DNA from: an uncultured Collinsella sp.
GTDB lineage: Bacteria > Actinomycetota > Coriobacteriia > Coriobacteriales > Coriobacteriaceae
Direction: 5' to 3'
NCBI GenBank assembly: GCA_937925715.1
Contig: CALAMG010000035.1
Coordinates: 8,314-72,313, forward strand
Length of the DNA: 64,000 nt
The notes under the pieces were generated by a model. That model had not been told where the DNA came from. It did no database searches and saw only the letters and a program-made list of their open reading frames with translations. A program made the translations under genes and the position numbers. Shown here piece after piece: positions 1 to 9,377 of the stretch (position 1 is its first letter; each line of letters begins with the position of its first letter).

Positions 1-30
1 GGCAACGATGACAGAACCGTAACGTTTCCC

Positions 31-75
31 CAGATAAAACCTACCAAAATAAACCTGTCCCTTTTTGGCAGGTTT
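31..75 (-). repeat. Short palindromic intergenic repeat, family A copy 1
   Basis: This stretch is the reverse complement, almost base for base, of the repeat that follows rph at 30491-30535, and it is close to a third copy at 4901-4945. Each copy has outer arms of the type AACCTRCCAAAA / TTTTGGTAGGTT around a centre containing GGGACAGGTT. It lies just upstream of the first gene and could form a hairpin. Confidence 0.8.
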
Positions 76-95
76 CTAGAAAGGCTCTTTGGACT

Positions 96-2279
96 GTGAA
101 GGATTCCGATCTCTCCACAACGGCTGCGCGCGACGCTGCCCGCATCGTCTGGTTTAAGCGCTACCCTGCCAAGCAGACGCTCATCGCATTTTTGCTCGCG
201 CTGTTGGCGACCACGGCGTTTTCCATCGATCCCGCCCCGGTGTCGAGCAACGCAGTCTTGGCGATTGACCCCAAAGCCTCGGGCATGCTGTACGTGTGCT
301 ACGAGGTGCTCCTCTCGTTTGCCGGCCATACCGACGCGGTCATGCTACTTGCACTTGCCTGCCTGCTCACCTTGCCGTTTCGCTACGTGTTCTTTGGCCG
401 TGGCGACACTTGGCGTCCATCGATCATTCTGCCGTCGCTGTTCTTCGCCATCTGCATGGTGTTCGGCCGCAGCTACGATCTAACCGACTCGGCCGAGATT
501 GTCCTTGGCGACAAAGCCCGCATCATCTGCGCCTGGATTGGCGGCGCGGGCTGGATGCTCTTGGCGGTCGTTGCCTTCTACCTTGCCTTTGAGTGTCTAG
601 ATTGGCTGAGCTCTCGGCGCATTCCGTTTTCCGAGGCGCACTTTGGCCGCGTATGGCGTGTGACTCACGCCGTGCTCTCGGTCCATCCTTTTGCCGGGCC
701 CTTCCTGGTGCTTATGATCGCCTGGGCGCCCACGCTCATCGCTTCGCTGCCTGGCCTTTTTATGGGAGATACGGGCGCGCAGATTCGCCAGTGGTTCAAC
801 TATCCCAACGGCACGAGCGACTACCTGCGCCTACTCAACCCCAACGTGCTGCTCAACGGGCATCATCCCGTAGTGCACACGGCCATTATCGGCTCGTGCG
901 TTCAGCTGGGGCTTTCGCTGTTCAACAGCGCTAACGCGGGCCTCATCATCTACACCTGTGCTCAATTTGTCATCACGGCCGCCTGCATGGCCTATTCCAT
1001 TTCGTCGCTGCGCAAACTGGGCGTGAGCCTGCCGGTTCGCGGTGCGATCCTTCTGTTCTTTGCGTTTATGCCGATGTTCTCTAACTACGCGGCGTTGCTC
1101 ACCAAAGACGTGCTCTTTGCCGACGCGTTCTTAGTGCTGCTGGTACAGACCGTCAAGCTCGTGGCATGTGGCTTACCCCGTCGTGATGCCAATGTCGAGC
1201 GAGCGGGCGAGAAAGCCCCCGTGCTCTTTGCGCGCCACGACTGGCTGCTGCTCGCTCTGGGCGCCATGGGTTCCACGTTTCTGCGCAACGGCGGCCTGGT
1301 GTTTCCCCTGGCGGCATGCGTAATCGCGGCGGCGTTTTGCGCATGGGACGCGCATGTGGCTCGTCGTGCAGCCAAGCAGGCTGGTGCTGCGCCTTCGGGC
1401 GCCATCCCGCGTTTCCGCTGGGTTGGCGTTCTCGCGGTGCTCGCGCTCTGCCTTGCCTCTAATATGTACTTCACCAAGGTCTTTATGCCGGCGCACGATA
1501 TCACGCCTGGTTCCAAGCGCGAAATCCTCTCGATTCCGTTCCAACAGACGGCTCGTTTCGTCCAAAAGCACGACGGCCTCAACTCGGGCGTCAACCCCAC
1601 GGTTAAGGAGGACGGCACCATCGTGGAGGCTCCTTGCGACGGTTCGGTGACCGACGAAGAGCGTGCCGTGATCGATCGCGTACTCAAGTACGAGAACCTG
1701 GGCCGCCGCTACAACCCCGACAAGTCCGATGCCGTCAAGAACTGCTTTAACGAGTACGCCTCGCAGGAGGACATCGATGCCTATTTTGAGGTATGGGCTC
1801 AGATGTTTAAGAAGGATCCCGAGTGCTATATTTCGGCGCTTATCAATAACTACTATGGTTATTTTTATCCGAGCGCGCGCGATGCCTGGGTCTACAGCAC
1901 GGCGCGTAGTGCCGAGATCATGGCGCGCCCCGACAACCTCAAATTCTTCGACTTCCATCCGGTTGACAGCAACGTGGTGCGCTGGTGCGACCACCTGATC
2001 AATTTGTACCGTGTGGCGGTGCAGCGTGTTCCCTTTATCTCGCTCACCATGAGCTCGGCCACCTATGTGTGGATCATGATCGCCGTGGTGGTCTACTTGC
2101 TGCGTCGTCATTCATGGCGTGCGCTGGCGATCTGGGTGCCGCTGTTGGGCGTGCTCGCTGTGTGCCTGATTGGCCCGTGCAACGGCTCGACTTACATGCG
2201 CTACCTGTATCCGGTCATCGCCTGCATGCCCTTCGCCATCGGCGCCACCGTCACCCGCAGCGACTTCTTCTGGTTCTAA
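96..2279 (+). CDS. Large multi-spanning membrane protein, DUF6020-like
   Basis: The 727-residue protein has an N-terminal cytoplasmic stretch, then roughly ten or more hydrophobic segments. A long soluble region (about residues 455-640) comes before the last membrane segments. Features such as PGLFMGDTGAQ, the HHPVVHT stretch and TKDVLF resemble the DUF6020 family, which looks like GT-C-type membrane glycosyltransferases; substrate and reaction are unknown. The start is GTG at 96, with a GAAAGG about 11 bases upstream. A palindromic repeat begins one base after the stop. The family call is from recognition of layout and motifs, and the enzymatic role is only inference. Confidence 0.7.
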   Translation: MKDSDLSTTAARDAARIVWFKRYPAKQTLIAFLLALLATTAFSIDPAPVSSNAVLAIDPKASGMLYVCYEVLLSFAGHTDAVMLLALACLLTLPFRYVFFGRGDTWRPSIILPSLFFAICMVFGRSYDLTDSAEIVLGDKARIICAWIGGAGWMLLAVVAFYLAFECLDWLSSRRIPFSEAHFGRVWRVTHAVLSVHPFAGPFLVLMIAWAPTLIASLPGLFMGDTGAQIRQWFNYPNGTSDYLRLLNPNVLLNGHHPVVHTAIIGSCVQLGLSLFNSANAGLIIYTCAQFVITAACMAYSISSLRKLGVSLPVRGAILLFFAFMPMFSNYAALLTKDVLFADAFLVLLVQTVKLVACGLPRRDANVERAGEKAPVLFARHDWLLLALGAMGSTFLRNGGLVFPLAACVIAAAFCAWDAHVARRAAKQAGAAPSGAIPRFRWVGVLAVLALCLASNMYFTKVFMPAHDITPGSKREILSIPFQQTARFVQKHDGLNSGVNPTVKEDGTIVEAPCDGSVTDEERAVIDRVLKYENLGRRYNPDKSDAVKNCFNEYASQEDIDAYFEVWAQMFKKDPECYISALINNYYGYFYPSARDAWVYSTARSAEIMARPDNLKFFDFHPVDSNVVRWCDHLINLYRVAVQRVPFISLTMSSATYVWIMIAVVVYLLRRHSWRALAIWVPLLGVLAVCLIGPCNGSTYMRYLYPVIACMPFAIGATVTRSDFFWF

Positions 2280-2280
2280 T

Positions 2281-2315
2281 TTGGTGCATTGAGGGCCAGG
2301 TTTCATTTGCACCAA
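2281..2315 (+). repeat. Short palindromic repeat, family C copy 1
   Basis: The outer arms are TTGGTGCA and TGCACCAA, and the centre contains GGCCAGGTTTC. The element starts one base after the stop codon of the preceding gene. A related element with nearly the same arms and a GGGGGACAGGTT centre abuts the stop codon at 38195. Confidence 0.7.
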
Positions 2316-2445
2316 AGGGGACATCATCACGACGCCTTCATTTTGGGGTTTATCTCGCAGGCCAGTAGGTATATCATAACGACGTTTGTTTATATTGCCC
2401 GAGCATCTGCGCTGGGCTTTAGGTCGAAACCGATAGGAGACACGT

Positions 2446-3252
2446 ATGTCCGGACACTCTAAGTGGGCCACAACCAAGCATCGTAAGGGCGCGCAGGACG
2501 CCAAGCGTTCCGCCCTCTTCTCCAAGCTCAGCCGCAACATCACCGTTGCTGCCCGTCTCGGCGGTGACCCGCTGCCCGAGAACAACGCCAGCCTCGCCGC
2601 TGCCGTTGCCAAGGCCAAGGCTCAGTCCATGCCTAAGGACAAGATCAAGTCCGCTATCGACAAGGCTTTTGGTTCGGGTGCCGACGCTGCCGTCTACGAG
2701 AACATCGTGTACGAGGGCTACGGTCCCGCCGGTGTCGCCGTCTACGTCGACTGCCTGACCGACAACCGCAACCGTACCGCCGCTGATGTCCGTTCCGCCT
2801 TCTCCCACGCTGGCGGCAACCTGGGCACCTCCGGCTCCGTCGCCTTCCAGTTTGAGCGTAAGGGCCAGATCGTCGTCGCCAAGGAGATCCTGGACGAGAA
2901 CGCCAAGAAGGAGACCATGATCGCCAACGGTGCTGCCGGTGACGAGGATGAGTTCATGATGGCCATCGCCGAGGCCGGCGGCGAGGACTACGAGGACGCC
3001 GGCGAGGAGTGGATCGTCTGGACTACTGCCAACGAGGTCATGGCTGTCTCCAAGGCGCTCGAGGAGCAGGGCGTCCAGGTCAAGGGCTCCGAGACCACCA
3101 TGGTCCCGACCACCCCGACCGAGGTTTCCGGCGCCGACGCCAAGAAGGTTCAGCGCCTCATCGACCGTCTTGAGGAGCTCGACGACGTCCAGGATGTTTA
3201 CAGCACCATGGACATGACCGACGAGGTCATCGCTGCCCTCGAGGAGGAGTAG
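2446..3252 (+). CDS. yebC: YebC/PmpR-type regulator or translation factor
   Basis: The 268-residue protein starts MSGHSKWATTKHRKG and continues with LFSKLSRNITVAARLGG and VYVDCLTDNRNRTAADVRSA, all hallmarks of the YebC family. Members are described as DNA-binding regulators (PmpR) and, in some bacteria, as factors that relieve ribosome stalling at proline-rich sequences. It is slightly longer than the usual 240-250 residues because of an acidic insert near residues 165-190 (GDEDEFMM to GGEDYEDAGEEW). The AGGAGA ribosome-binding site sits just upstream of the ATG. A terminator follows, so the gene is probably monocistronic. Confidence 0.93.
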   Translation: MSGHSKWATTKHRKGAQDAKRSALFSKLSRNITVAARLGGDPLPENNASLAAAVAKAKAQSMPKDKIKSAIDKAFGSGADAAVYENIVYEGYGPAGVAVYVDCLTDNRNRTAADVRSAFSHAGGNLGTSGSVAFQFERKGQIVVAKEILDENAKKETMIANGAAGDEDEFMMAIAEAGGEDYEDAGEEWIVWTTANEVMAVSKALEEQGVQVKGSETTMVPTTPTEVSGADAKKVQRLIDRLEELDDVQDVYSTMDMTDEVIAALEEE

Positions 3253-3321
3253 CGCCCGCACGGGTTAAGCCGTGCATATCTGGGCATAATGAAGCGAGCA
3301 TGCAAGCCTCGTGGAATAGAT

Positions 3322-3363
3322 GAGCCGGATCCGCGTGCGTAGAGCACCGGACCCGGCTCTTTT
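3322..3363 (+). terminator. Rho-independent terminator after yebC
   Basis: Arms GAGCCGG (3322-3328) and CCGGCTC (3353-3359) are followed by TTTTAT. A TATAAT at 3362-3367 overlaps the T tract and may be the -10 element for the next operon, although no good -35 is visible. Confidence 0.7.
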
Positions 3364-3418
3364 ATAATGATGCGAACCGTTTTGCATTTCGAGAGCCGAG
3401 ATTTGAAGGGAGCGCCAC

Positions 3419-3964
3419 GTGCGCGTACTCAAACGAGCCCTAGCGATCGTGTATCTTGCCGCCGCCATCGTGGCGCTGGGTACGCTTGTCTGCCAGTTTT
3501 GGGGGCCGTATACGTATCGCTTTATGCTGCTGATGCGCGACCCCATGCCGCGCGTCGTCGTTACGGTGTGTGCCGCTATCGTGGCGCTTGGCGTGCTCAT
3601 CGGTTTTTTCCGCCTGATGTTCGCGCGTCGCGAGCCGTCCTGCGTGCATCCGGCGGGGGAGCGCAATATCGAGGTCACGCTCGCAGCGCTTTCCTCGTGC
3701 GCCCGTGCCGCGGCAGAGTGCGATGATCGCGTGATGGTTGAGCATATCGAGGCACGCGTTCAAGGCTCCGACGAGTCGCGCGTTCGTTTTAAGGTCGAGG
3801 CCATCGCGCTCGATGACAAGGACGTTGCCGCTCTTGCCACCTCGATGCAGCAGCGCATCGAGGTGGCCTGCGACACCATGCTCGGCACGCCGGGCACGAC
3901 CGCGCGCGTCCGTTTTTTGCCGTCCAAGACTACCGTCCAGACCGTGGAGGTTTCCGGTGAGTGA
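3419..3964 (+). CDS. amaP: AmaP-like alkaline-shock membrane anchor protein
   Basis: The 181-residue protein has two N-terminal membrane segments (about residues 7-27 and 45-66), then a soluble domain. This matches the AmaP layout, in which the protein anchors Asp23-family proteins at the membrane. The start is GTG at 3419, preceded by GAAGGG. It overlaps the next gene by 8 bases and lies two genes upstream of an Asp23-family gene, so the three form an envelope-stress operon. Sequence identity to AmaP is weak by eye; context carries much of the call. Confidence 0.75.
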   Translation: MRVLKRALAIVYLAAAIVALGTLVCQFWGPYTYRFMLLMRDPMPRVVVTVCAAIVALGVLIGFFRLMFARREPSCVHPAGERNIEVTLAALSSCARAAAECDDRVMVEHIEARVQGSDESRVRFKVEAIALDDKDVAALATSMQQRIEVACDTMLGTPGTTARVRFLPSKTTVQTVEVSGE

Positions 3965-4334
3965 TACCAATCAAGACAAGACCGCCCGCACGCCGCGCCT
4001 GACGATCGACCAGAACGCTACGCCGGCAGGCGAGTCCGCCGACACCAAGCCCGAGGCCGGCGAGCAGCACGACAGCGCCGCCAACGACTTTGACGAGGCC
4101 ATGGGTCTCATCAAAGGTACGGGCGCTGCTATCTGGAGCTACGCCGTGCGCCACCCCAATACTACGCTTGGCGCCTTGGCAGGCTTTATCCTCGCCGTGC
4201 TGGTACTTACGTTGGGTCTGTGGGACACGCTCGTCATCGCATTCTTTGTGCTGATCGGCGCCGTGATCGGCCAGATTCGCGACGGCGAGAACGGTATCGT
4301 CAACTTCTTTGGCCGTCTGTTTAGCGGCCGCTAA
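3957..4334 (+). CDS. DUF2273-type small membrane protein
   Basis: Translation probably starts at GTG 3957, overlapping the preceding stop, and gives 125 residues (VSDTNQDKTARTP...). The frame remains open further upstream, but that part is the shadow of the amaP-like gene. The N-terminal half is polar and disordered. About residues 60-110 form two hydrophobic segments with TLGALAGFILAVLVLTLG and the ending NFFGRLFSGR, the layout of the DUF2273 proteins that accompany Asp23 and AmaP. The function is unknown, presumably as a membrane partner of the Asp23 protein. Confidence 0.8.
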   Translation: MSDTNQDKTARTPRLTIDQNATPAGESADTKPEAGEQHDSAANDFDEAMGLIKGTGAAIWSYAVRHPNTTLGALAGFILAVLVLTLGLWDTLVIAFFVLIGAVIGQIRDGENGIVNFFGRLFSGR

Positions 4335-4378
4335 TATGAATTCGACTGTCGCATCTGCGGCAGGCATAAGGAGGAACC

Positions 4379-4903
4379 ATGGCTTTTAACACGAAGGTCG
4401 ATGTGGCCGATACCGAGCTCGAGGCGAATGAGGCCGTCGCCGATGCCGGGGACGTGACGCTCGAGGACGAGGCACTCGTCGAGGCCGAGTCCGACACGGA
4501 CGAGGACAACGAGGAGATGGACGAGGAGGCGGACGAGTCCGAGGACTCGCTGACCTATTCCAACGGTGTGATCGAGAAGATCGTTGCCATGACCACCCGC
4601 GAGGTGCCGCATGTTCTGGGCATGAAGGGTAACCTTATGCACTTTGTGCAGGAGCAGTTTGGTGCCGAGAACCTGACCAAGGGCGTGACGGTTGAGGTCA
4701 CCGATGACAACCGCGTGGTCGTCAACATCTCGGTCATCATCGAGTACGGCGCCTATGCGCCTGCGATCTTTGACGACGTTAAGGCGCGCGTCACCGAGCG
4801 TCTGGCCGCGATGACCGGCCTTGAGGTGGCAGGCGTCAACCTGCGCATCGAGGATGTCATCACCCCCGAGGAGTACGAGCACCGCACCAGCCAGCACGAG
4901 TAA
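4379..4903 (+). CDS. asp23: Asp23/Gls24 family envelope stress protein
   Basis: The 174-residue protein has a very acidic N-terminal tail (about residues 10-58), then the Asp23 domain: NGVIEKIVAMTTREVPHV, VEVTDDNRVVVNISVIIEYG and LEVAGVNLRIEDV. Asp23 proteins sit at the inner membrane through AmaP and respond to cell-wall or alkaline stress. AAGGAGG precedes the ATG with ideal spacing. The stop codon TAA is the first three bases of a palindromic repeat at 4901-4945. The acidic extension is unusual in length but is low-complexity. Confidence 0.9.
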   Translation: MAFNTKVDVADTELEANEAVADAGDVTLEDEALVEAESDTDEDNEEMDEEADESEDSLTYSNGVIEKIVAMTTREVPHVLGMKGNLMHFVQEQFGAENLTKGVTVEVTDDNRVVVNISVIIEYGAYAPAIFDDVKARVTERLAAMTGLEVAGVNLRIEDVITPEEYEHRTSQHE

Positions 4904-4945
4904 CCTACCAAATAGGGACAGGTTTGTTTCGATAGGTTTTACCTG
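4901..4945 (+). repeat. Short palindromic repeat, family A copy 2
   Basis: This 45-base element begins TAACCTACC and ends GGTTTTACCTG, with a GGGACAGGTT centre. The initial TAA is the stop codon of the Asp23 gene. The copy at 30491 overlaps the rph stop codon in the same way. Confidence 0.8.
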
Positions 4946-4955
4946 CGAAAACGCT

Positions 4956-5000
4956 AAACGGTCGACCGCGCAAGCAAAAGTGCGGTCGACCGTTTTCTAT
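4956..5000 (+). terminator. Terminator of the asp23 operon
   Basis: The arms AACGGTCGACCGC and GCGGTCGACCGTT flank a 12-base loop and are followed by TTCTAT. Confidence 0.85.
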
Positions 5001-5110
5001 ATGCCCCCGATGCAGGCATACCGCTCGTCTAACTAAGGGTTGCAATCTTCGCGTTCCGCGTTACCCTAATGGGCGCATTGTTTCCAAATTGTTAACGAGG
5101 GGTTGCCGTA

Positions 5111-6133
5111 ATGGCCGACGAACACGAGACCGAAAGCAAGGCATGGGCGATTGAGGCCGCTGCGGCAGAGGCGGCATCGCGTGCTGCCGAGGAGATGCAT
5201 CGTCCTCCGGTGGTGCCGATGGAGCGCGTTGTCGGTCGCGAGGATATCGAACGTGGCGAGCGCGCCGGCCGCAAGCGCAGCCAGGAGCCCGGCTTTCCGC
5301 GTTTTTTTGCCGAGCTCAATCTGGGCCTAATCCTCACGGCGTTCGCCATCGTGGCCTTTAAAACCCCCAATCACTTTGCCTTCGGCGGCACCTCGGGCGT
5401 GTCGGTCATTCTTTCCACGCTGTTCCCGACCCTGCCCGTCGGCGTCTTTATGTGGATTATCAACGCGGTCCTGGTCATCCTGGGTTTTATTTTTTTGGAG
5501 CGCAAGGCAATCCTTTGGAGCGTCTTTGCCTCGTTTGCGCTTTCGGCCTACGTCTCGCTGTTTGAGCTCTTCATTCCGACTGATGTTTCGATGACGGGCG
5601 ATATGTGGCTCGACCTGTGCTTTGCCGTCATCTTGCCGGCGCTGGGCAGTGCCATTGTCTTTGACATTGGTGCCTCGACGGGCGGCACGGACATTCTCGC
5701 TATGATCCTCAAACGCCGCACCACGCTCGAGATTGGTCGCGCCCTGCTGTTGGTCGATATCGGCATCGTGACCATCGCGGCCTTTTTGTATGGCCCGCGT
5801 GTCGGTCTGTATTGCGTGCTCGGCCTGTTTGCCAAGACGCTTGTGGTCGACAAGGCCATCGAGAGCATCCATCTTCGTAAGGTCTGCACGGTCATTTGTT
5901 CCGAGCCCCTTAAGGTCGAGGAGTTTATCGTCAAGCATCTCAACCGCACGGCGACCATCAGCCGCGGCTACGGTGCCTTCTCGGGCAAGTGCGTGACGGT
6001 GATCATGAGTGTGCTGAGCCGTCGCGAGGCTGTGCAGCTGCGCCGTTATGCGCGCGAGGTCGATCCGGGTGCCTTTATCACGATCGTCGACAGCTCCGAG
6101 ATCGTCGGCAAAGGCTTCCGCGGAACGAACTAG
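5111..6133 (+). CDS. YitT family membrane protein with DUF2179 domain
   Basis: The 340-residue protein has a charged N-terminal tail of about 65 residues, then five or six membrane segments (AELNLGLILTAFAIVAFKTP through FAKTLVVDKAIE). A C-terminal soluble DUF2179-like domain reads KVCTVICSEPLKVEEFI and ends ITIVDSSEIVGKGF. The FGGTSGVSVIL and STGGTDILAMIL stretches are typical of the family. Substrate is unknown, although relatives are often annotated as possible transporters. Both ends of the transcription unit look independent of neighbours. Confidence 0.88.
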   Translation: MADEHETESKAWAIEAAAAEAASRAAEEMHRPPVVPMERVVGREDIERGERAGRKRSQEPGFPRFFAELNLGLILTAFAIVAFKTPNHFAFGGTSGVSVILSTLFPTLPVGVFMWIINAVLVILGFIFLERKAILWSVFASFALSAYVSLFELFIPTDVSMTGDMWLDLCFAVILPALGSAIVFDIGASTGGTDILAMILKRRTTLEIGRALLLVDIGIVTIAAFLYGPRVGLYCVLGLFAKTLVVDKAIESIHLRKVCTVICSEPLKVEEFIVKHLNRTATISRGYGAFSGKCVTVIMSVLSRREAVQLRRYAREVDPGAFITIVDSSEIVGKGFRGTN

Positions 6134-6282
6134 CACAGACGTATTCAACGAACCGCCTGCTGGCGCCGTGTATCTTGCAAATCGGTCATCTTTGAGTATT
6201 TGACCCCACATTGGGCAATAATGATGCTAAAGACATCGTTTGCGATCCAAGTGATTTGTTCAAGATACGAAGGGATGATTCT

Positions 6283-7605
6283 ATGTTCTGCTCGCAGTGT
6301 GGCGCCCCCATGGGCGATAACGACAAGTTCTGCGGCGTGTGTGGTGCTCCTAATGCCGGTGCCGCTGGCCCCGCTCCCCAGGGACAGCCTCAGCCCCAGC
6401 AGTTTGTTCCGCAACCGCCCGTGGCGAATGCGCCAAAGGGCTGTGTGGCTCAGGCGTTCCAAGATATGACTAAGACTCCGGGCGTGCTTCAGCGTGTATG
6501 CCAAATCGCGTTTTTGCCGGCGCTGATTTGCGTTGTGTCGGTGCTCGTGTTGTTTATTCCCGTTATTGGCGGCATTGCAGCTGCCATCGGCTTTTTGGCA
6601 GCTTGCATTGCGAGCGTGTGCGGTTCCGGCTTTGGTATCGAGTGGGGCCGTGATCTGTCGCTCAAGGTCGATGACGGCATGGACCGTCCGCTCATGCGTT
6701 CCACGTCGTTTGGTCTCGGAGTCTTTTCGAGCGTTATTTCGATCGTGCTCGAGGTTATCGCTGCCATTCCCGTTATCGGTGTAGTGCTTTCGCTGGTGGA
6801 GGGCGTGGTAATTGGCGCCGCGGGCTCGTATTCTTATTATGGCTCCTATGCGCTCGAGGCTGCGCTGTTCGGTTCGCTCGGCCTGCTTGTCCTGGCTCTG
6901 ATTGCCTCGGCGATTCTGGGTGTCTTCTTTAAGATGTTTGCCGATATCGCCGTGATGCACTTTGCGGTGACCGGTCGTGTGGAGAGCGCGTTTTCGCTCG
7001 ACAAGGTCTGGGCGGCGTTTAAGCACAACAAGACCAAGCTGTTCTGCGCTTCGTTCCTTCCCGAGTTTTTGACGGGCCTGGTTTCCAACGTTGTCACCTG
7101 GATTCTGACGTTCGTCTTTGGCACCATTGCCTCTGTCGGTATGTATAGCTACTACTACCGTCCTACGGCTATTGAGGCGCTTGTTACCGGCGGTGGCATC
7201 ACGCTCGTATTGTTCTTGGTGCTGACGGCGTTTGTCACGGTATTCCTCACGGTCTTTGGCAAGATGCTCAAGCACCGTGCCGTTGGCTATTGGGTTGCAC
7301 GCTATGCAAGCGAATGGGCCGATGAGGATAAGGACGACGTTCTGACTTTTGTGCTGCCGTTTGAGAAGAAGTCTGCTCCGGCTGGTTTTAGCGCCGACGC
7401 AGCGCCCGTATCCGATTCCGCTGCGGCGCCCGAGTCCGAGCCCGCGCCTGAGCCCGAGCCTGAGCCCGAGCCTGAGCCCGAGCCTGCGCCTGAGCCCGAG
7501 CCCATGCCGGAACCGGAGCCCGAGCCCATGCCGGAACCGGAACCGGAGCCCGAGCCCGAGCCCGAGCCTGCACCAAGCTCCGACGAGGACCCGCAGGACG
7601 AGTAG
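6283..7605 (+). CDS. Zinc-ribbon membrane protein with proline-glutamate-rich tail
   Basis: The ATG at 6283, with GAAGGGA upstream, gives 440 residues and a clean N-terminal zinc ribbon [21 protein letters not shown]. An upstream in-frame start at 6211 would add a non-conserved leader. The core has about six hydrophobic segments and may be a DUF4013-type membrane domain. The C-terminal 65 residues are an acidic proline-rich tail of repeated PEPEPEP with a few PM and PA interruptions. The zinc ribbon is expected in the cytoplasm. The function is not known. Confidence 0.75.
   Translation: MFCSQCGAPMGDNDKFCGVCGAPNAGAAGPAPQGQPQPQQFVPQPPVANAPKGCVAQAFQDMTKTPGVLQRVCQIAFLPALICVVSVLVLFIPVIGGIAAAIGFLAACIASVCGSGFGIEWGRDLSLKVDDGMDRPLMRSTSFGLGVFSSVISIVLEVIAAIPVIGVVLSLVEGVVIGAAGSYSYYGSYALEAALFGSLGLLVLALIASAILGVFFKMFADIAVMHFAVTGRVESAFSLDKVWAAFKHNKTKLFCASFLPEFLTGLVSNVVTWILTFVFGTIASVGMYSYYYRPTAIEALVTGGGITLVLFLVLTAFVTVFLTVFGKMLKHRAVGYWVARYASEWADEDKDDVLTFVLPFEKKSAPAGFSADAAPVSDSAAAPESEPAPEPEPEPEPEPEPAPEPEPMPEPEPEPMPEPEPEPEPEPEPAPSSDEDPQDE
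7432..7572 (+). repeat. Low-complexity GAGCCC/GAGCCT repeat encoding PE repeats
   Basis: About 140 bases consist of GAGCCC, GAGCCT and CCGGAA units in frame with the zinc-ribbon protein. Such tracts vary in length by replication slippage, so the tail length may differ between strains. Confidence 0.9.
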
Positions 7606-7664
7606 CCCTGCCGCCTGCCATTTGGGGACGGGGTAGAAACGGTAGAAATAGCGCTTGACAAATG

Positions 7665-7700
7665 AGCGGGGGCGGACGTGTCGAAACATCCGCCCCCGCT
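7665..7700. terminator. Convergent bidirectional terminator
   Basis: A perfect 12-bp stem, AGCGGGGGCGGA (7665-7676) and TCCGCCCCCGCT (7689-7700), lies between the convergent zinc-ribbon and M20 genes. Confidence 0.75.
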
Positions 7701-7745
7701 TTGACATCGCGATGTGGCTATGACTGCGAGATGCCAGCGAATCGA

Positions 7746-9209
7746 CTACTCGTCGTGCTTCTCCTCGCGGCGTGCAGCAGCGCGTGCGTCGTGGATGCCC
7801 TTGATCGCGGCATGGCGAGCCGTTCGGGCATCATGGATGGCGTCGCGAGCCTCGGCGGTCGTCGCCTTGGCAGAGCGCAACTTGGCGGCCAGGTCGGGGT
7901 TGGTTTCGGCGACCGCGGTAATCGCGGGGCCGTCGAGCTCCTCTTGCGTGGGCTCGGCCAAAAAGTCGATAGCATACTGGGCGGCCACCATGGAGCCCTT
8001 TGCCAGCACGGTCTCGTCGATCTTGTAGAAGCAGGAATGTTGGGCGTACGTGGCGCCAATCTTGGGGTTGCGCGTACCTACAAAGGCGAGCACGCCCGGT
8101 ACGCGACGCAGGTACTCCGAAAAATCCTCGCCCGAAAGCGTGCCGCGATAATGGCCTTGGCCGGTGGGGCCCAGGCACTTCATTACAGCCTGACGGCAGC
8201 GCTCGCTCGAGGCGGCGTCGTTTTCGACCTTGTAGTTGGCGATGGTGTAGTCGGTGAGCTCTGCCTCGGCGCCCAGAGCTGCCGCGGTATGCTCCACGAT
8301 GCGGCGCATGAGCTCCGGCATTTCCTCGTGGGTCGAATCGCCGTAGGTGCGCACTGTGCCGGCGAGGTAGGCCGTGCCGGCGATAACGTTGCGCGCGGTG
8401 CCGCCGTGCAGCTCGCCGACGGTGATGACGGCCGGCTCGTAGGGGCTGATTTCGCGCGAGACGATGGTCTGCAGGGCGTTGACAATCTCGGCGGCAACCA
8501 TGACGGCGTCGTGGCCGCGTTGGGGCATGGCGCCATGGCACGAGGTGCCGCGGACATCAATGCGGAACCAGTCGGTATTGGCCATGCGCGGACCGGGCTC
8601 GCAGCTTACGGTGCCGGCGTCGACCTCACTCCAGATGTGCGCGGCGTAGGCGCCATCGACGCCGTCGAGCACGCCCGTGCCAATCATGAGTTTCGCGCCC
8701 TGGCCGTTTTCCTCACTGGGCTGGAAGACGATGCGGACCTCGCCGTGGATGTCGTCGGTCATATGGCGCAGGATCTGCAGCGTGCCGAGCATCATGGCGA
8801 TATGGCAGTCGTGGCCGCAGGCGTGCATGCAGCCCTCGTTGACGCTGGCGAACTCTTCGCCGGTCTGCTCGGTGACGGGCAGGGCGTCGATGTCAGCGCG
8901 CAGCAGGATGCGGCGGCGTGGCGTGCCGTCCTCGCGGTAGGCATCCGGTGCGGTACCGCGAAGCGTTGCCACCAAGCCGGTCTTGAGCGGACGCTCGTAG
9001 GGGATATTCATGGCGTCGAGCTGGTTGGCGATGTCGGAGGTCGTGCGCTCCTCGGCAAGGCTCAGCTCCGGGTGCTTATGGAAGTGCCGGCGCTGCTTGA
9101 TGATGTAGGGTTCAAATTCGGTAGCGATATCTTTGATGGCTGCGGTGACGTCGTCAGCCGCGCGAGCCTCGGTCGCCGCCATAATCTGCTGTGCCTTGGT
9201 CTTCGTCAT
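7746..9209 (-). CDS. M20-family amidohydrolase
   Basis: The 487-residue protein contains RHFHKHPELSLAEERT, LLRADIDALPVTEQTG, HACGHDCHIAMMLG and FQPSEENGQGAKLM, the metal-binding and catalytic set of M20D amidohydrolases (hippurate, indoleacetyl-amino-acid or N-acyl-amino-acid hydrolases). The dimerisation domain follows (SCHGAMPQRGHDAV). A charged C-terminal extension (about residues 440-487, rich in Ala, Arg and Asp) goes beyond the usual length of about 390-400. The start at 9209 has AGGAG upstream on this strand. Substrate cannot be told from sequence. The neighbour across the divergent promoter is another amidohydrolase. Confidence 0.88.
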   Translation of the reverse strand: MTKTKAQQIMAATEARAADDVTAAIKDIATEFEPYIIKQRRHFHKHPELSLAEERTTSDIANQLDAMNIPYERPLKTGLVATLRGTAPDAYREDGTPRRRILLRADIDALPVTEQTGEEFASVNEGCMHACGHDCHIAMMLGTLQILRHMTDDIHGEVRIVFQPSEENGQGAKLMIGTGVLDGVDGAYAAHIWSEVDAGTVSCEPGPRMANTDWFRIDVRGTSCHGAMPQRGHDAVMVAAEIVNALQTIVSREISPYEPAVITVGELHGGTARNVIAGTAYLAGTVRTYGDSTHEEMPELMRRIVEHTAAALGAEAELTDYTIANYKVENDAASSERCRQAVMKCLGPTGQGHYRGTLSGEDFSEYLRRVPGVLAFVGTRNPKIGATYAQHSCFYKIDETVLAKGSMVAAQYAIDFLAEPTQEELDGPAITAVAETNPDLAAKLRSAKATTAEARDAIHDARTARHAAIKGIHDARAAARREEKHDE

Positions 9210-9377
9210 GGTCGATTTGCTCCTTGCTGGGTTGATCGCAAAATCGTACAGGCTCTCTCCAGTATGCCACCTGCCGCTAGGGCTGGTAAAGTTGCCGTTT
9301 GCCGCTTGGGGTTTTGTTACAAGGGCGGGGGAGTACACTCGGGGGTGTTGAATTTCCTGCCAGAGATGGGGATGCCC

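Noticed and set aside
7432..7572. Regular short repeats that might suggest a CRISPR array
   Set aside because: The units are in-frame codons for Pro-Glu repeats without spacers. No CRISPR array or cas gene was seen.
7662..9377. Upstream part of the open frame that ends in the YtcJ-like gene
   Set aside because: This part is antisense to the M20 gene; the real start is at 9366-9378.
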